NCBI GenBank assembly: GCA_050949055.1
Contig: JBMNFA010000001.1
Coordinates: forward strand, 124,001-188,000
DNA: 64,000 nucleotides
From: JAEZJZ01 sp050949055
GTDB taxonomy: Bacteria; Bacillota; UBA994; UBA5500
Direction of reading: 5' to 3'
The translations under genes and the position numbers were made by a program. The notes under the pieces are model-generated. The model was given only the letters and a program-made list of their open reading frames with translations. It did not search any database and was not told where the DNA came from. This document shows, one piece after another, positions 15,913 to 24,145 of this stretch (within the stretch, counting starts at the first letter, position 1; each line of letters begins with the position of its first letter).

Positions 15913-17478
15913 ATGCGTAGGATATTGGCCGCCATGCTCTGTCTGAGCCTGATCCTTTTGGTCAATCCACTGACCGAGATAGGAGCAACCATGGAGATAC
16001 CATTTAGGCTGGGCAATGAAGTACTGCTTGATCACTATCGTCACTTGATCGAGGGCAAGCGGGTAGGTTTGATCACCAACCCCACCGGGGTGGACAGTCA
16101 AGGCAGGTTGCTGATGAACATCCTGGCTGAAGACCCGGCAGTCGATCTGGTCGCCCTGTTTGGGCCAGAGCACGGTCTGGATGGCAAGGCCTCCGCCGGC
16201 CACAGCGTCAAGTCATACATCCACCCGGAGCTGGGTATTCAGGTGCACAGCCTCTACGGAGATACCCGCAAGCCCACGGCAGCGATGTTGCAGGGGATTG
16301 ACGTACTGCTGTTTGATATTCAAGATATAGGCGCACGTTCATACACCTTTATTTCCACCATGAATTACGCCATGCAGGCTGCCCAGGAGAACGGTATCTC
16401 CTTTGTGGTGCTGGATCGCCCCAACCCGATCGGCGGTGAGATTGCGGAAGGACCGATGATGGAGGAGCGCTTCATCACGTTTGTCGGAGTGGATCATCTG
16501 CCGATGACTCACGGCATGACCATCGGCGAGCTGGCCCGCTACTTCAACCGCAAGATCGGTGTTAACCTGACGGTGGTGCCGATGGAGGGCTATACTCGGG
16601 ACATGATTTGGCAGGACACAGGCCTGACCTGGATCCCCACGTCGCCGATGATCCCGGACATCGACGCTGCCTTCGGCTACGGCGCAACCGGTTTAGGGGA
16701 AGGAACCGGCATCGGTCAGCAGGACACCTTCAAGTGGATCGGCGGCAAGGGTATCGACTCACAGCGGTTTGCCGACTTGCTCAACGGAGCTGGCCTACCA
16801 GGGGTGACCTATCTGCCAGAAGTGCGAGGCTCTTATGGCGGTGTCCGCCTGCAGATCACCGACTATAGACGCTTCAACCCGGCCAAGAGCGGCCTCTATG
16901 CGCTGGCGTTCGCGCAGCAGTTGACCGGCTTCAAGGTGCCGAAAAGCGGCAGCACCCAAGCTTCCATCGTCATGTTTGACAAGATCATGGGCACCGACAA
17001 GGTAGGTCAATGGCTGGAGCAGAAACTGTCTCCGCAGGAGATGGAAGCACGCTACGCGCCGGGTCTGAATGCCTTTAGGCAGGAAAGACAACGCTATCTG
17101 ATCTATGGATACCTGAACAAATCAGGGGTGGTCAGCGTGCTGGTGGATAATACCCCCATCTACTTTGACGCCGCTCCGTTTATCGATGGTAGCGATCGGG
17201 TGATGGTGCCGCTGCGCGCCATCGGGGAAGCACTGGGAGCGAATGTGCATTGGGATGCAGCCACGCGGCAAGTGACGATGACAAAGGGCACCTTTAGCAG
17301 CCGGCTGACCATAGGGAAGCAGACGGCCACTGTAAATGGACAAGAAAAGTTGATGGATACCAGCGCCGTGATCACGCAAAATCGCACCATGGTACCAGTG
17401 AGGTTCGTCAGCGAATTCCTGGGGGCAAACGTGCAATGGAACGCAAGTGAGCGGGCAGTAGTCATCAGGACCAGATAG
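15913..17478 (+). CDS. namZ: secreted NamZ-like exo-beta-N-acetylmuramidase (DUF1343) with copper-amine-oxidase-like stalk domain
   Basis: 521 aa. A signal peptide (MRRILAAMLCLSLILLVNPL) leads to the DUF1343 domain, residues about 30-390: VGLITNPTGVDSQGR, LFGPEHGLDGKASAGH, LYGDTRKPTAAML, FDIQDIGARSYTF, VLDRPNPIGG, EGTGIGQQDTFKWIG. B. subtilis NamZ (YbbC), of this family, releases terminal MurNAc from peptidoglycan. Residues about 395-520 form the Cu_amine_oxidN1 stalk domain (RVMVPLRAIGEALGANVHWD and RTMVPVRFVSEFLGANVQWN, a two-part repeat), a wall or surface module common in Clostridia. A short palindrome TGAAAC-N5-GTTTCA (15835-15851) lies upstream and could be an operator. Confidence 0.88.
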   Translation: MRRILAAMLCLSLILLVNPLTEIGATMEIPFRLGNEVLLDHYRHLIEGKRVGLITNPTGVDSQGRLLMNILAEDPAVDLVALFGPEHGLDGKASAGHSVKSYIHPELGIQVHSLYGDTRKPTAAMLQGIDVLLFDIQDIGARSYTFISTMNYAMQAAQENGISFVVLDRPNPIGGEIAEGPMMEERFITFVGVDHLPMTHGMTIGELARYFNRKIGVNLTVVPMEGYTRDMIWQDTGLTWIPTSPMIPDIDAAFGYGATGLGEGTGIGQQDTFKWIGGKGIDSQRFADLLNGAGLPGVTYLPEVRGSYGGVRLQITDYRRFNPAKSGLYALAFAQQLTGFKVPKSGSTQASIVMFDKIMGTDKVGQWLEQKLSPQEMEARYAPGLNAFRQERQRYLIYGYLNKSGVVSVLVDNTPIYFDAAPFIDGSDRVMVPLRAIGEALGANVHWDAATRQVTMTKGTFSSRLTIGKQTATVNGQEKLMDTSAVITQNRTMVPVRFVSEFLGANVQWNASERAVVIRTR

Positions 17479-17587
17479 ACAGATAAATGCACGGGGGCCA
17501 GTCTGGAACGGCTGGCTCCTTTGCTACCTTGCGCCGCCCGCCAGCAGTAGCTGTTATTGGCGGACCTGCCGACTGGAATGTTGTTGC

Positions 17588-17616
17588 TTGTCATACCAGG
17601 GACTGTAATATAGAAT
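17588..17616 (+). promoter_or_regulatory. sigma-A-type promoter for the ferredoxin-AOR operon
   Basis: TTGTCA (17588-17593), 17-nt spacer, TAGAAT (17611-17616), about 52 nt before the ferredoxin start. A GAATT...AATTC arrangement just downstream may be an operator half-site pair. Confidence 0.5.
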
Positions 17617-17668
17617 TAACATGAGATAATTGTGAGAATTCGACCAAGAATGTGGAGGTGGAAATGGA

Positions 17669-18058
17669 ATGAAGAGATTAGTGGCAAACGCAGACTTATG
17701 TATCGGCTGCCTCAAATGTGAGGAAACCTGTTCCACTGCTTATCGCAAGAAAAACCTGGCCGAGTTATCGGCCATCAGGGTGACTGTGAATGAGGTGGAG
17801 CCACATATACTCTCTGTCTGCAACCAGTGTGGCGAGTGCATCGCCATCTGCCCCACCCAAGCCATTTCTCGGGACAAGACAGGTGTGGTACGCATCAAGA
17901 AGGCCGATTGTGTGGGCTGTCTTTCTTGCGTTGGATTTTGCCCCAGCCTATCTATGCGCTATCACTCCAGCCTGGTTGAACCGTTCAAGTGCATAGCCTG
18001 CGGACTCTGCGCCAAGGAATGCCCTAGTGGCGCTCTGGCCATAGTCAACCAAGAGTAG
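17669..18058 (+). CDS. polyferredoxin (four 4Fe-4S motifs), AOR electron partner
   Basis: 129 aa, ATG after GGAGGTGG. Four CxxCxxC motifs are present (CIGCLKCEETC, CNQCGECIAICP, CVGCLSCVGFCP, CIACGLCAKECP), giving capacity for four 4Fe-4S clusters, as in HycB/AorB-type electron-transfer subunits. It is 12 nt upstream of the AOR gene and should carry electrons to or from the tungsten enzyme. The first motif resembles the DMSO-reductase/HycB N-terminus rather than a free clostridial ferredoxin. Confidence 0.9.
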   Translation: MKRLVANADLCIGCLKCEETCSTAYRKKNLAELSAIRVTVNEVEPHILSVCNQCGECIAICPTQAISRDKTGVVRIKKADCVGCLSCVGFCPSLSMRYHSSLVEPFKCIACGLCAKECPSGALAIVNQE

Positions 18059-18070
18059 GGGGGAAGCAGA

Positions 18071-20227
18071 GTGTCAATTAGTGAAATGAAAGCTGCCCAT
18101 CGTCTGCTGGCAGAATTCCGTTACGATCTTCGCCCCGTAAAGCGAGGCTACACCGACCGTACCTTATACATTAACCTGAGTGATAACCGCATCGAGTCCA
18201 AAGAAGTGTCGCCAATGATGAAGGAGAAGTTCGTCGGCGGCCGCGGCTACGGCATGTGGTATCTTTGGAATGCCGTCAACGCCGACACCAAGTGGGACGA
18301 TCCCGAGAATGAGATCATCATCTCCAGTGGTCCCATCGGCGGCACAACCCAGTATCCTGGTTCCGGGAAATCATTGGTGGTTACCCTATCTCCGCTGACC
18401 AACATACCCATAGACAGCAACGTGGGCGGGTACTTCGGACCATTCCTCAAGTTCTCTGGATGGGATGCCCTGGAGATTCAGGGGAAAGCTGAGCGGGATG
18501 TGATCGTCTATATCGACGGCGACGAGGGCCTGGTTCGTATTGACGAGGCACCCGCCGAGGCGGTAGACGGCCACCTGGTCGGCGAACAGCTGACTGAGAT
18601 GTATGCCGAGACCGAAGAAGACAGGAAGAATATATCGGTGGTCGCTGCCGGCAGCGCCGCCGACCACAGCTATCTGGGCATGCTCAACTTCACTTTCTAC
18701 GATCCAAGAAGAAAGGCGGTCCGCATGAAACAGGCCGGGCGAGGCGGCATCGGCACGGTCTTCCGCAACAAGAAGATCAAAGCGTTGGTAGTCAAGTTTA
18801 GCCGTCTTAGGGGGGACTCCAACCAGCCGGCCGACTTGGGCAAGATTCAGGAGGCTGGCGTGACCATCCACCGGGAGATCCACGACTACGATGATCTGCA
18901 GAACCAGATGCGCCGCACCGGCACCACCTATCTGGTCAGCATCATGAACGACTTCGATCTGTTGCCAGTTAAGAACTTCCAGTACGGACAGCACCCTGAT
19001 GCCGGCAAGATTGCGTCCGGAGTCTGGAACCATTCGTTCAATCAGGGGCCGTGCGACGGCTGCTGGTATGGCTGTACCCTGGCCTGCGCCAAAGTGATCG
19101 AGGGGTGGGAACTGAAGACCGGGCCATACAAAGGGCACAAGGTGATCATCGACGGTCCGGAATACGAGACCATTGCCGGAGTCGGCTCCAACTGTGGCAT
19201 CTTCGATCCAGACTTCGTGGCCGAATGCAACTTCTACTGCGACACCTACGGTATCGATACCATTTCCTTTGGTACCACCATGGCCTTCGTTATGGAGTGC
19301 TTTGAAAGAGGCATCCTCACCCGCGAGATGACCGGCGGTATGGATCTTAGCTTCGGCAACGCCGAAAGTGCGATGGCAGTGCTACACCAGATGGCTCGCG
19401 GTGAAGGCTTTGGCAAAATCGCAGGTATGGGTGTACGTCGCATCGCTAAGTGGCTGGTGGACGAACACGGGGCCGATGCCGAATTTCTGCAGGATATCGG
19501 CATGCAGAACAAGGGGCTGGAGTTCTCCCAATACTTGAGTAAAGAGTCCTTGGCGCAACAAGGTGGCTACTGCCTGACCAACAAGGGACCCCAGCACGAC
19601 GAAGCCTGGTTGATCTTTGATGATATGGTCAAGAACTTGATGCCCTCCTTCGAGGACAAGGCGGAAGCCCTCTATTTCTTCCCGCTGTTTCGCACCTGGT
19701 TCGGACTGGTGGGACTGTGCAAGCTGCCCTGGAACGACATCAAGCCGGCGGACAACGACCAGACAGCCAACCCAGCCTTGATCATCGAGCATATCGAGAA
19801 CTCGCTGGATGTCTATAACGGGGTCACCGGACAGAACCTCAATCTCGATCAGCTGATCGAGCAGTCGGCCCGGGTCTATAACCTGCAGCGCATTTTCAAC
19901 CTGAAACTCGGCTACGGTGGGCGCGCCAACGACCGACCTCCCTATCGGGCGATCGGACCGGTGACTAAAGAAGAATACGAGTCCCGCCAGGAACGATATG
20001 ATAAACAACTGCAGGAGATCTGGTCGGTGGATATCAGCGGCAAGACCACCGAGGAGAAGATGGCACTGCTGCGTCAGTTCCGGGAGGATAACTATCAGAA
20101 ACTTTGCGACGCTGTCTACAGCCGCAGGGGGTGGACCAGCGACGGCGTTCCCAAGGTCGAAACGCTGCAGCAGCTGGAAATCGACTTCCCCGATCTGCTG
20201 GAAGTGGTGAAACCGTACCAAGAATAA
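18071..20227 (+). CDS. aldehyde ferredoxin oxidoreductase family tungstoenzyme (long form)
   Basis: 718 aa from GTG 18071. AOR-family enzymes hold a bis-pyranopterin tungsten (or molybdenum) cofactor and one 4Fe-4S cluster and oxidise aldehydes to acids or the reverse. Visible: FVGGRGYGMWYLW, the SGPIGGTTQYPGSGKS pterin loop, the cluster motif C328-x2-C331-x3-C335 in CDGCWYGCTLAC, GPEYETIAGVGSNCGIFDPD, DTYGIDTISFGTT, and the distal GLCKLPWND cysteine. It is about 100 residues longer than Pyrococcus AOR, with an N-terminal extension of about 30 residues and a longer C-terminus, as in AOR types that pair with a polyferredoxin. Substrate not readable. Confidence 0.92.
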   Translation: MSISEMKAAHRLLAEFRYDLRPVKRGYTDRTLYINLSDNRIESKEVSPMMKEKFVGGRGYGMWYLWNAVNADTKWDDPENEIIISSGPIGGTTQYPGSGKSLVVTLSPLTNIPIDSNVGGYFGPFLKFSGWDALEIQGKAERDVIVYIDGDEGLVRIDEAPAEAVDGHLVGEQLTEMYAETEEDRKNISVVAAGSAADHSYLGMLNFTFYDPRRKAVRMKQAGRGGIGTVFRNKKIKALVVKFSRLRGDSNQPADLGKIQEAGVTIHREIHDYDDLQNQMRRTGTTYLVSIMNDFDLLPVKNFQYGQHPDAGKIASGVWNHSFNQGPCDGCWYGCTLACAKVIEGWELKTGPYKGHKVIIDGPEYETIAGVGSNCGIFDPDFVAECNFYCDTYGIDTISFGTTMAFVMECFERGILTREMTGGMDLSFGNAESAMAVLHQMARGEGFGKIAGMGVRRIAKWLVDEHGADAEFLQDIGMQNKGLEFSQYLSKESLAQQGGYCLTNKGPQHDEAWLIFDDMVKNLMPSFEDKAEALYFFPLFRTWFGLVGLCKLPWNDIKPADNDQTANPALIIEHIENSLDVYNGVTGQNLNLDQLIEQSARVYNLQRIFNLKLGYGGRANDRPPYRAIGPVTKEEYESRQERYDKQLQEIWSVDISGKTTEEKMALLRQFREDNYQKLCDAVYSRRGWTSDGVPKVETLQQLEIDFPDLLEVVKPYQE

Positions 20228-20238
20228 CAGAGCACAAC

Positions 20239-20275
20239 CAGCAGCACCTCCAGGCAAAGCCGGGAGGTGCTGCTG
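20239..20275. terminator. bidirectional terminator between AOR and DUF445 genes
   Basis: CAGCAGCACCTCC pairs perfectly with GGAGGTGCTGCTG (13 bp). It sits between two convergent genes and can serve both. Confidence 0.75.
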
Positions 20276-20283
20276 CCATTTCC

Positions 20284-21780
20284 CTATAGCGTCGCCAGCC
20301 AGGCGTTGAGGGGAGGGAGCAGCAAGCCCACCAGCGCACCCAGGACAAACCCCAGGTTGGTGATGGCCCGCAGCTGTTCCCGCATCACCTGCAGCAACAC
20401 CTCTTCAACGTCAGCTATGTCCATGGCATTCACCTGAGCCTCCACTACCTGAGGCAAGTGCAGGGAGGCCAACAAAGCCTGTCCATGCCTTTGAGCCAGC
20501 TGTAACAGCCACTGGCGTAGCCATTGGCTTTGCACCGCGATGCTGCTTTGGGTGGGGGGTGGCAGCCACTCCCTCAGCGGCTGACTGGTCAGCATCTTCG
20601 CCGCTGTGCGCAGCCAGCGTCGCAGGGTTGGGCGCAGTTGTTCCTGGCTGAACAACCTTTGCCAGATCCGATCAAGTCCTCGCTGCAACAGATGTTCCCA
20701 CTCAATCCGTGTTTCTGACATCTGCGTCGGCAGCAGCAGGCTTGCGCCCTTTTGACACAGTCTACGCAGGCACCCTACGAGCTGTTCGCCTGTGAGCCGC
20801 TGTTTTATCCAGGCGTCGACTGCTAGCTGATCAGTCCCATTTGGAAACAAGGCGCCCACCACCTGCGCGAGCGGAGTCTGCCATAGTGCGTCCAGCCCAT
20901 TGAGGAGGAATAAGCTGATTTCAGTGCGCACCTCGACCGTGGCCAGCGCCTGAGGCAATTGCTCGGCCACACGGTTGAGATCGACAAAGGATCCGAACAG
21001 TCTAAACATGGTGCTGCTGCTCAGCATCTCCCTGAGCATCCGCTTGATCAGCCGCTGACTGGCTGGCTGCTCGAGGGTGCCTTGCAGCCAATCCAACCAA
21101 TCTGGCCCGCGCTGCAGAATCGTTGCTCTCACCCCGGCTTTCAGTTCTGTAGGCAGCAGCGAGCCGAGGGGCTGATTGGCCAGGTCATCCCACACCGCGT
21201 GCAACCGCTCCCCCAAATAACCTTGCCAGTCATCGCCTTCCTCCAAAAGGCTCTGCAATGCATGCCAGAGTCGTTCTGACTGCTGATCGGTTGCCCCGGA
21301 CTGTCCAGCCAGCAGTTGGCCCAACTTGCTGCCGAAGGTTCCAGTAGCCTTGATCACTGACTCTCTTACTTCCGTGCGCTGCAAGGCTGCCCAGAGTAGA
21401 TCCCCGCCTCGCTCAGACAGCAAATCCAGCCAATCCTGTCCGTCGTCAGTCCCCTCCCACGGCATCAGGCCAGATTCCCACAGTTTTGTCCACCAGCTAA
21501 ACAACGCCGACTGCAACTGGTGCTCGAACTCTGGCGCCGCCAATGCGGCCTCCAGAGTAGCAGGGGTGACCAGATGGTTGGCGACAGCCGCGCCCAAAGC
21601 GGCAGCAAGTCTAGCACGCTTCTTCGGAATTAGGCCGGGGGTAAAGGGCACCCGGCGGCCGAACAGCCTCTTCTCTTCCAGGGGCCAAAACAACATTTTG
21701 ATCGCCAGCCAGTTGGTGCTGTATCCGATCAAGCCGCCCATGGCGGCACTACCCAGCAAAGGCAGCAGCACTCTCCTCAT
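20284..21780 (-). CDS. DUF445 family membrane protein (YheB-like)
   Basis: 498 aa from the ATG at 21780; the upstream open frame lacks family character. The N-terminus carries the DUF445 signature: GGLIGYSTNWLAIKMLFWPL followed by RVPFTPGLIPKKRARLAAAL. Long amphipathic helices follow and a C-terminal hydrophobic helix (LGFVLGALVGLLLPPLNAWL) ends the protein, so it is anchored at both ends. A GTG three codons later has an equally good ribosome binding site. B. subtilis YheB is in the spore or forespore membrane; the molecular role is unknown. Confidence 0.85.
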   Translation of the reverse strand: MRRVLLPLLGSAAMGGLIGYSTNWLAIKMLFWPLEEKRLFGRRVPFTPGLIPKKRARLAAALGAAVANHLVTPATLEAALAAPEFEHQLQSALFSWWTKLWESGLMPWEGTDDGQDWLDLLSERGGDLLWAALQRTEVRESVIKATGTFGSKLGQLLAGQSGATDQQSERLWHALQSLLEEGDDWQGYLGERLHAVWDDLANQPLGSLLPTELKAGVRATILQRGPDWLDWLQGTLEQPASQRLIKRMLREMLSSSTMFRLFGSFVDLNRVAEQLPQALATVEVRTEISLFLLNGLDALWQTPLAQVVGALFPNGTDQLAVDAWIKQRLTGEQLVGCLRRLCQKGASLLLPTQMSETRIEWEHLLQRGLDRIWQRLFSQEQLRPTLRRWLRTAAKMLTSQPLREWLPPPTQSSIAVQSQWLRQWLLQLAQRHGQALLASLHLPQVVEAQVNAMDIADVEEVLLQVMREQLRAITNLGFVLGALVGLLLPPLNAWLATL

Positions 21781-21965
21781 CTCCTGTCTTCCTATATTGA
21801 AGCGGTTGGTTTGTTCGTTAACAAGTCTTACCGAAACCGAGCCGGGCGAATCAGAACGGCCAGGCCACTCTGCAGGTTGGACTGCGCTCACCACCGCTGT
21901 CACCATGCCTAGATACACTCAGCACCTGGCAGCAGAATAGATTGGCATGAAAGGGGGTGTTGATA

Positions 21966-22433
21966 ATGCAGGATGACCGCTGGCGAGAGTTCATCGCAGG
22001 CGCTGAACTGGCCTGGTTTCGGGTATTCAGTTCCTCCCAGACAATGCGGTCCACCATGCCCGATGGAGCACCGATAGGAATGCTGCCAGGCAAGTTCAGC
22101 ACCAGGCGGAAGATCTACCGCTATTTCCGACTCTGGTTCGGCCCACGTCTGGCTAAGAACATGTTGGCTAATCTGCCGCTGATTGAGCGCCAAGGTAGGC
22201 TATGCGTAATCCAATTCGATTTCCCTCCCATATCCATGACGCCTGGACAGGTGAAGATAGAGCGGGCCAACGCAGGTACTTGGCGGCTACATACTACCCT
22301 CAGTGGAGGCTGGCCAGACGAACAGATACGCTATCGGGTGCTCGCCTGCCCCGAATGCAGGCCGATGATCGTGAGGCGCAGCGGAGCCTACGACGACTTT
22401 CGCTATCAGGCAAGTCCACACTGCGAAGAATGA
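21966..22433 (+). CDS. uncharacterised 155-aa protein
   Basis: The ATG is 8 nt after AAAGGGGG. There is no membrane segment or signal peptide. The C-terminal third has one CxxC (LACPECRPMIVRR), possibly half of a metal site, and a final cysteine (SPHCEE). The middle (FRLWFGPRLAKNMLANLPLI) is amphipathic and basic. I recognise no family. It lies alone between divergent DUF445 and a terminator-like hairpin at 22635, so it is probably monocistronic. Confidence 0.55.
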   Translation: MQDDRWREFIAGAELAWFRVFSSSQTMRSTMPDGAPIGMLPGKFSTRRKIYRYFRLWFGPRLAKNMLANLPLIERQGRLCVIQFDFPPISMTPGQVKIERANAGTWRLHTTLSGGWPDEQIRYRVLACPECRPMIVRRSGAYDDFRYQASPHCEE

Positions 22434-22634
22434 GTGGGCCTGCACCTGGGGTGAAGAAACGGTAATAAGGCCTGTCCCGATGGTCAGACTAACAAAGATG
22501 AGCAGGTGAGCAGACGACCCTGGCATGGGCAGTTCGAGCAGTTCTAACTGGACCAAGTCTGATCATCCCAGTTATCGGCCGTACAGATACGATAGGACGG
22601 CCGACTGGGCAACCGGCTAGAACTTGATCATAGG

Positions 22635-22667
22635 CTGCTGGGACCATCCTGGCAGTCTCGCTTTTTT
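22635..22667 (+). terminator. probable terminator in a 280-nt gap before the MFS gene
   Basis: CTGCTGGG pairs with CCTGGCAG (two wobble pairs), followed by TCTCGCTTTTTT. The rest of the gap 22434-22715 shows no gene or riboswitch I recognise. Confidence 0.5.
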
Positions 22668-22715
22668 CACACCACTTGACTGCTCAGGCCAGCACCGACA
22701 AGGAGGGGGATCAGC

Positions 22716-24050
22716 GTGCGCCACCGCCAGCGCTTCGGACTCCGCCGCATCTTGGATGACCTACGAGGCAGGTCGTCCGGCAGACTTTCAGAGAGAAATA
22801 TCAGGTTGAACATCTACCACGGCGTGCTCAATATGACGGCACTGAATATGGTGCAGCCGTTCATCCCCATCTTCGCCATGAAGCTGGCCGCCAGCGACGC
22901 CCAAGTTGCTCTGCTCTCATCCGCTCCGGCGGTGGTCAGCCTGCTGGCGATGATCCCAGGCGGGAAATACGCGGACACCAAGCCGTTGAAGAAACGCTTC
23001 ACAGCCGTATTCTTCCTCTTGCATCGCTTCTTCTGGCTGACAATGGCGCTGATCCCCCTGTTCACCAGGGACCTGCGTCCAGCCATGCTGGTGGCTATTG
23101 TGGCGCTGATGAACCTCCCCGGTGCCATTGGGAACGTGGCTTGGCAAGGCTTCATCGGCGGAGTGGTGCCACGAGACCGGCGGGCTGATGCCTTTGCGGC
23201 TCGCAATCGGGCGATGAACATCGCCGGGACCGCCATAGTACTGGTGATTGGCCGCATCTTGGACGCCATACCTTTTCCCCTTGGGTATCAAGTAGTCTTT
23301 TGTGCTGCATTTCTGGTGGCTGTAGGGGAGGTATGGGTGTTCTCTCGCATTGAAGAGCAACCGGGTGATCAGTGCAAGCCAGTCGGGACAATCAGGTTCT
23401 TGCGGGAATTCGGCTCCTCTTTGTTGGCGGACATCCGGCAGATGGGCGAGACCCATCGCTGGCTACGTTATACCACCGCTTCCATCTTCTTTCACTTCGC
23501 CTGGCAAGCACCCTGGCCGCTGTTCTCTATCTACCAGTTCCGCGTGCTGGGGGCCAACAACCTGTGGATTAGCATTCTCAGCCTGACCAACGCAGGCGGT
23601 TCCCTATTTGGCTATGGCTTCTGGGCGCGGTACATGAACCGCCACGGCCCCTTTAAGACCTTGTTCGTCAGCAGTCTAGGTATTTTCGTGGTGCCTTTGG
23701 CCTACGCCTTTTCCACCAATTTGCAGATGATCGCCACAGTCAACCTGTTCAGCGGTGCCATCTTCTCTGGGGTCGGTCTGGCCCTATTCAATGCCCTGCT
23801 GGAGGTCAGCCCCGAGCAGCAACGTACAACCTATATCGCTTACTATAGCACGCTAGTAAATGTCGCCACCATCTTCGCCCCTTTAGCTGGGGTTGCCCTC
23901 TCCAACCAAGTCGGGATCAAAACGGCGTTTCTTGCTGCGGCCAGTCTCAGGATGCTGGGTAGCCTGACTTTCTATCTGGTCAGTCGCCAGGAGGCCAGGG
24001 AACAGCCCCCTCTGGTGGAACAGCTGGGTGCCAGCGGCAGCGGACAATGA
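22716..24050 (+). CDS. MFS transporter
   Basis: 444 aa, GTG start 5-6 nt after AAGGAGGGGGA. A cytoplasmic basic N-terminus of about 40 residues precedes twelve hydrophobic segments. The loop 2-3 motif appears as PGGKYADTKPLKKRF, a modified MFS motif A. Long gaps with Arg/Glu after TM6 fit the central loop. Family members of this shape in Firmicutes are uncharacterised; substrate unknown. A strong terminator follows. Confidence 0.85.
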   Translation: MRHRQRFGLRRILDDLRGRSSGRLSERNIRLNIYHGVLNMTALNMVQPFIPIFAMKLAASDAQVALLSSAPAVVSLLAMIPGGKYADTKPLKKRFTAVFFLLHRFFWLTMALIPLFTRDLRPAMLVAIVALMNLPGAIGNVAWQGFIGGVVPRDRRADAFAARNRAMNIAGTAIVLVIGRILDAIPFPLGYQVVFCAAFLVAVGEVWVFSRIEEQPGDQCKPVGTIRFLREFGSSLLADIRQMGETHRWLRYTTASIFFHFAWQAPWPLFSIYQFRVLGANNLWISILSLTNAGGSLFGYGFWARYMNRHGPFKTLFVSSLGIFVVPLAYAFSTNLQMIATVNLFSGAIFSGVGLALFNALLEVSPEQQRTTYIAYYSTLVNVATIFAPLAGVALSNQVGIKTAFLAAASLRMLGSLTFYLVSRQEAREQPPLVEQLGASGSGQ

Positions 24051-24060
24051 GGTGACGGCA

Positions 24061-24100
24061 GAGGGGTTGGCCCGGTGGACGGGCCAACCCCTCAGTTTCT
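24061..24100 (+). terminator. terminator after the MFS gene
   Basis: Perfect 14-bp stem (GAGGGGTTGGCCCG with its complement, 5-nt loop) followed by AGTTTCTC. Confidence 0.85.
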
Positions 24101-24145
24101 CAATTTACCTGTACATAGGCAGAATTGACCGCTCTCAGCAGGTGG

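Noticed and set aside
18386..19138. 250-codon minus-strand frame
   Set aside because: Antisense to the AOR gene; no ribosome binding site.
19382..20257. 291-codon minus-strand frame
   Set aside because: Antisense to AOR and overlapping its terminator; no motif.
22434..22634. leader RNA or T-box before the MFS gene
   Set aside because: No T-box consensus and no anti-terminator arrangement; only the hairpin at 22635 is credible.
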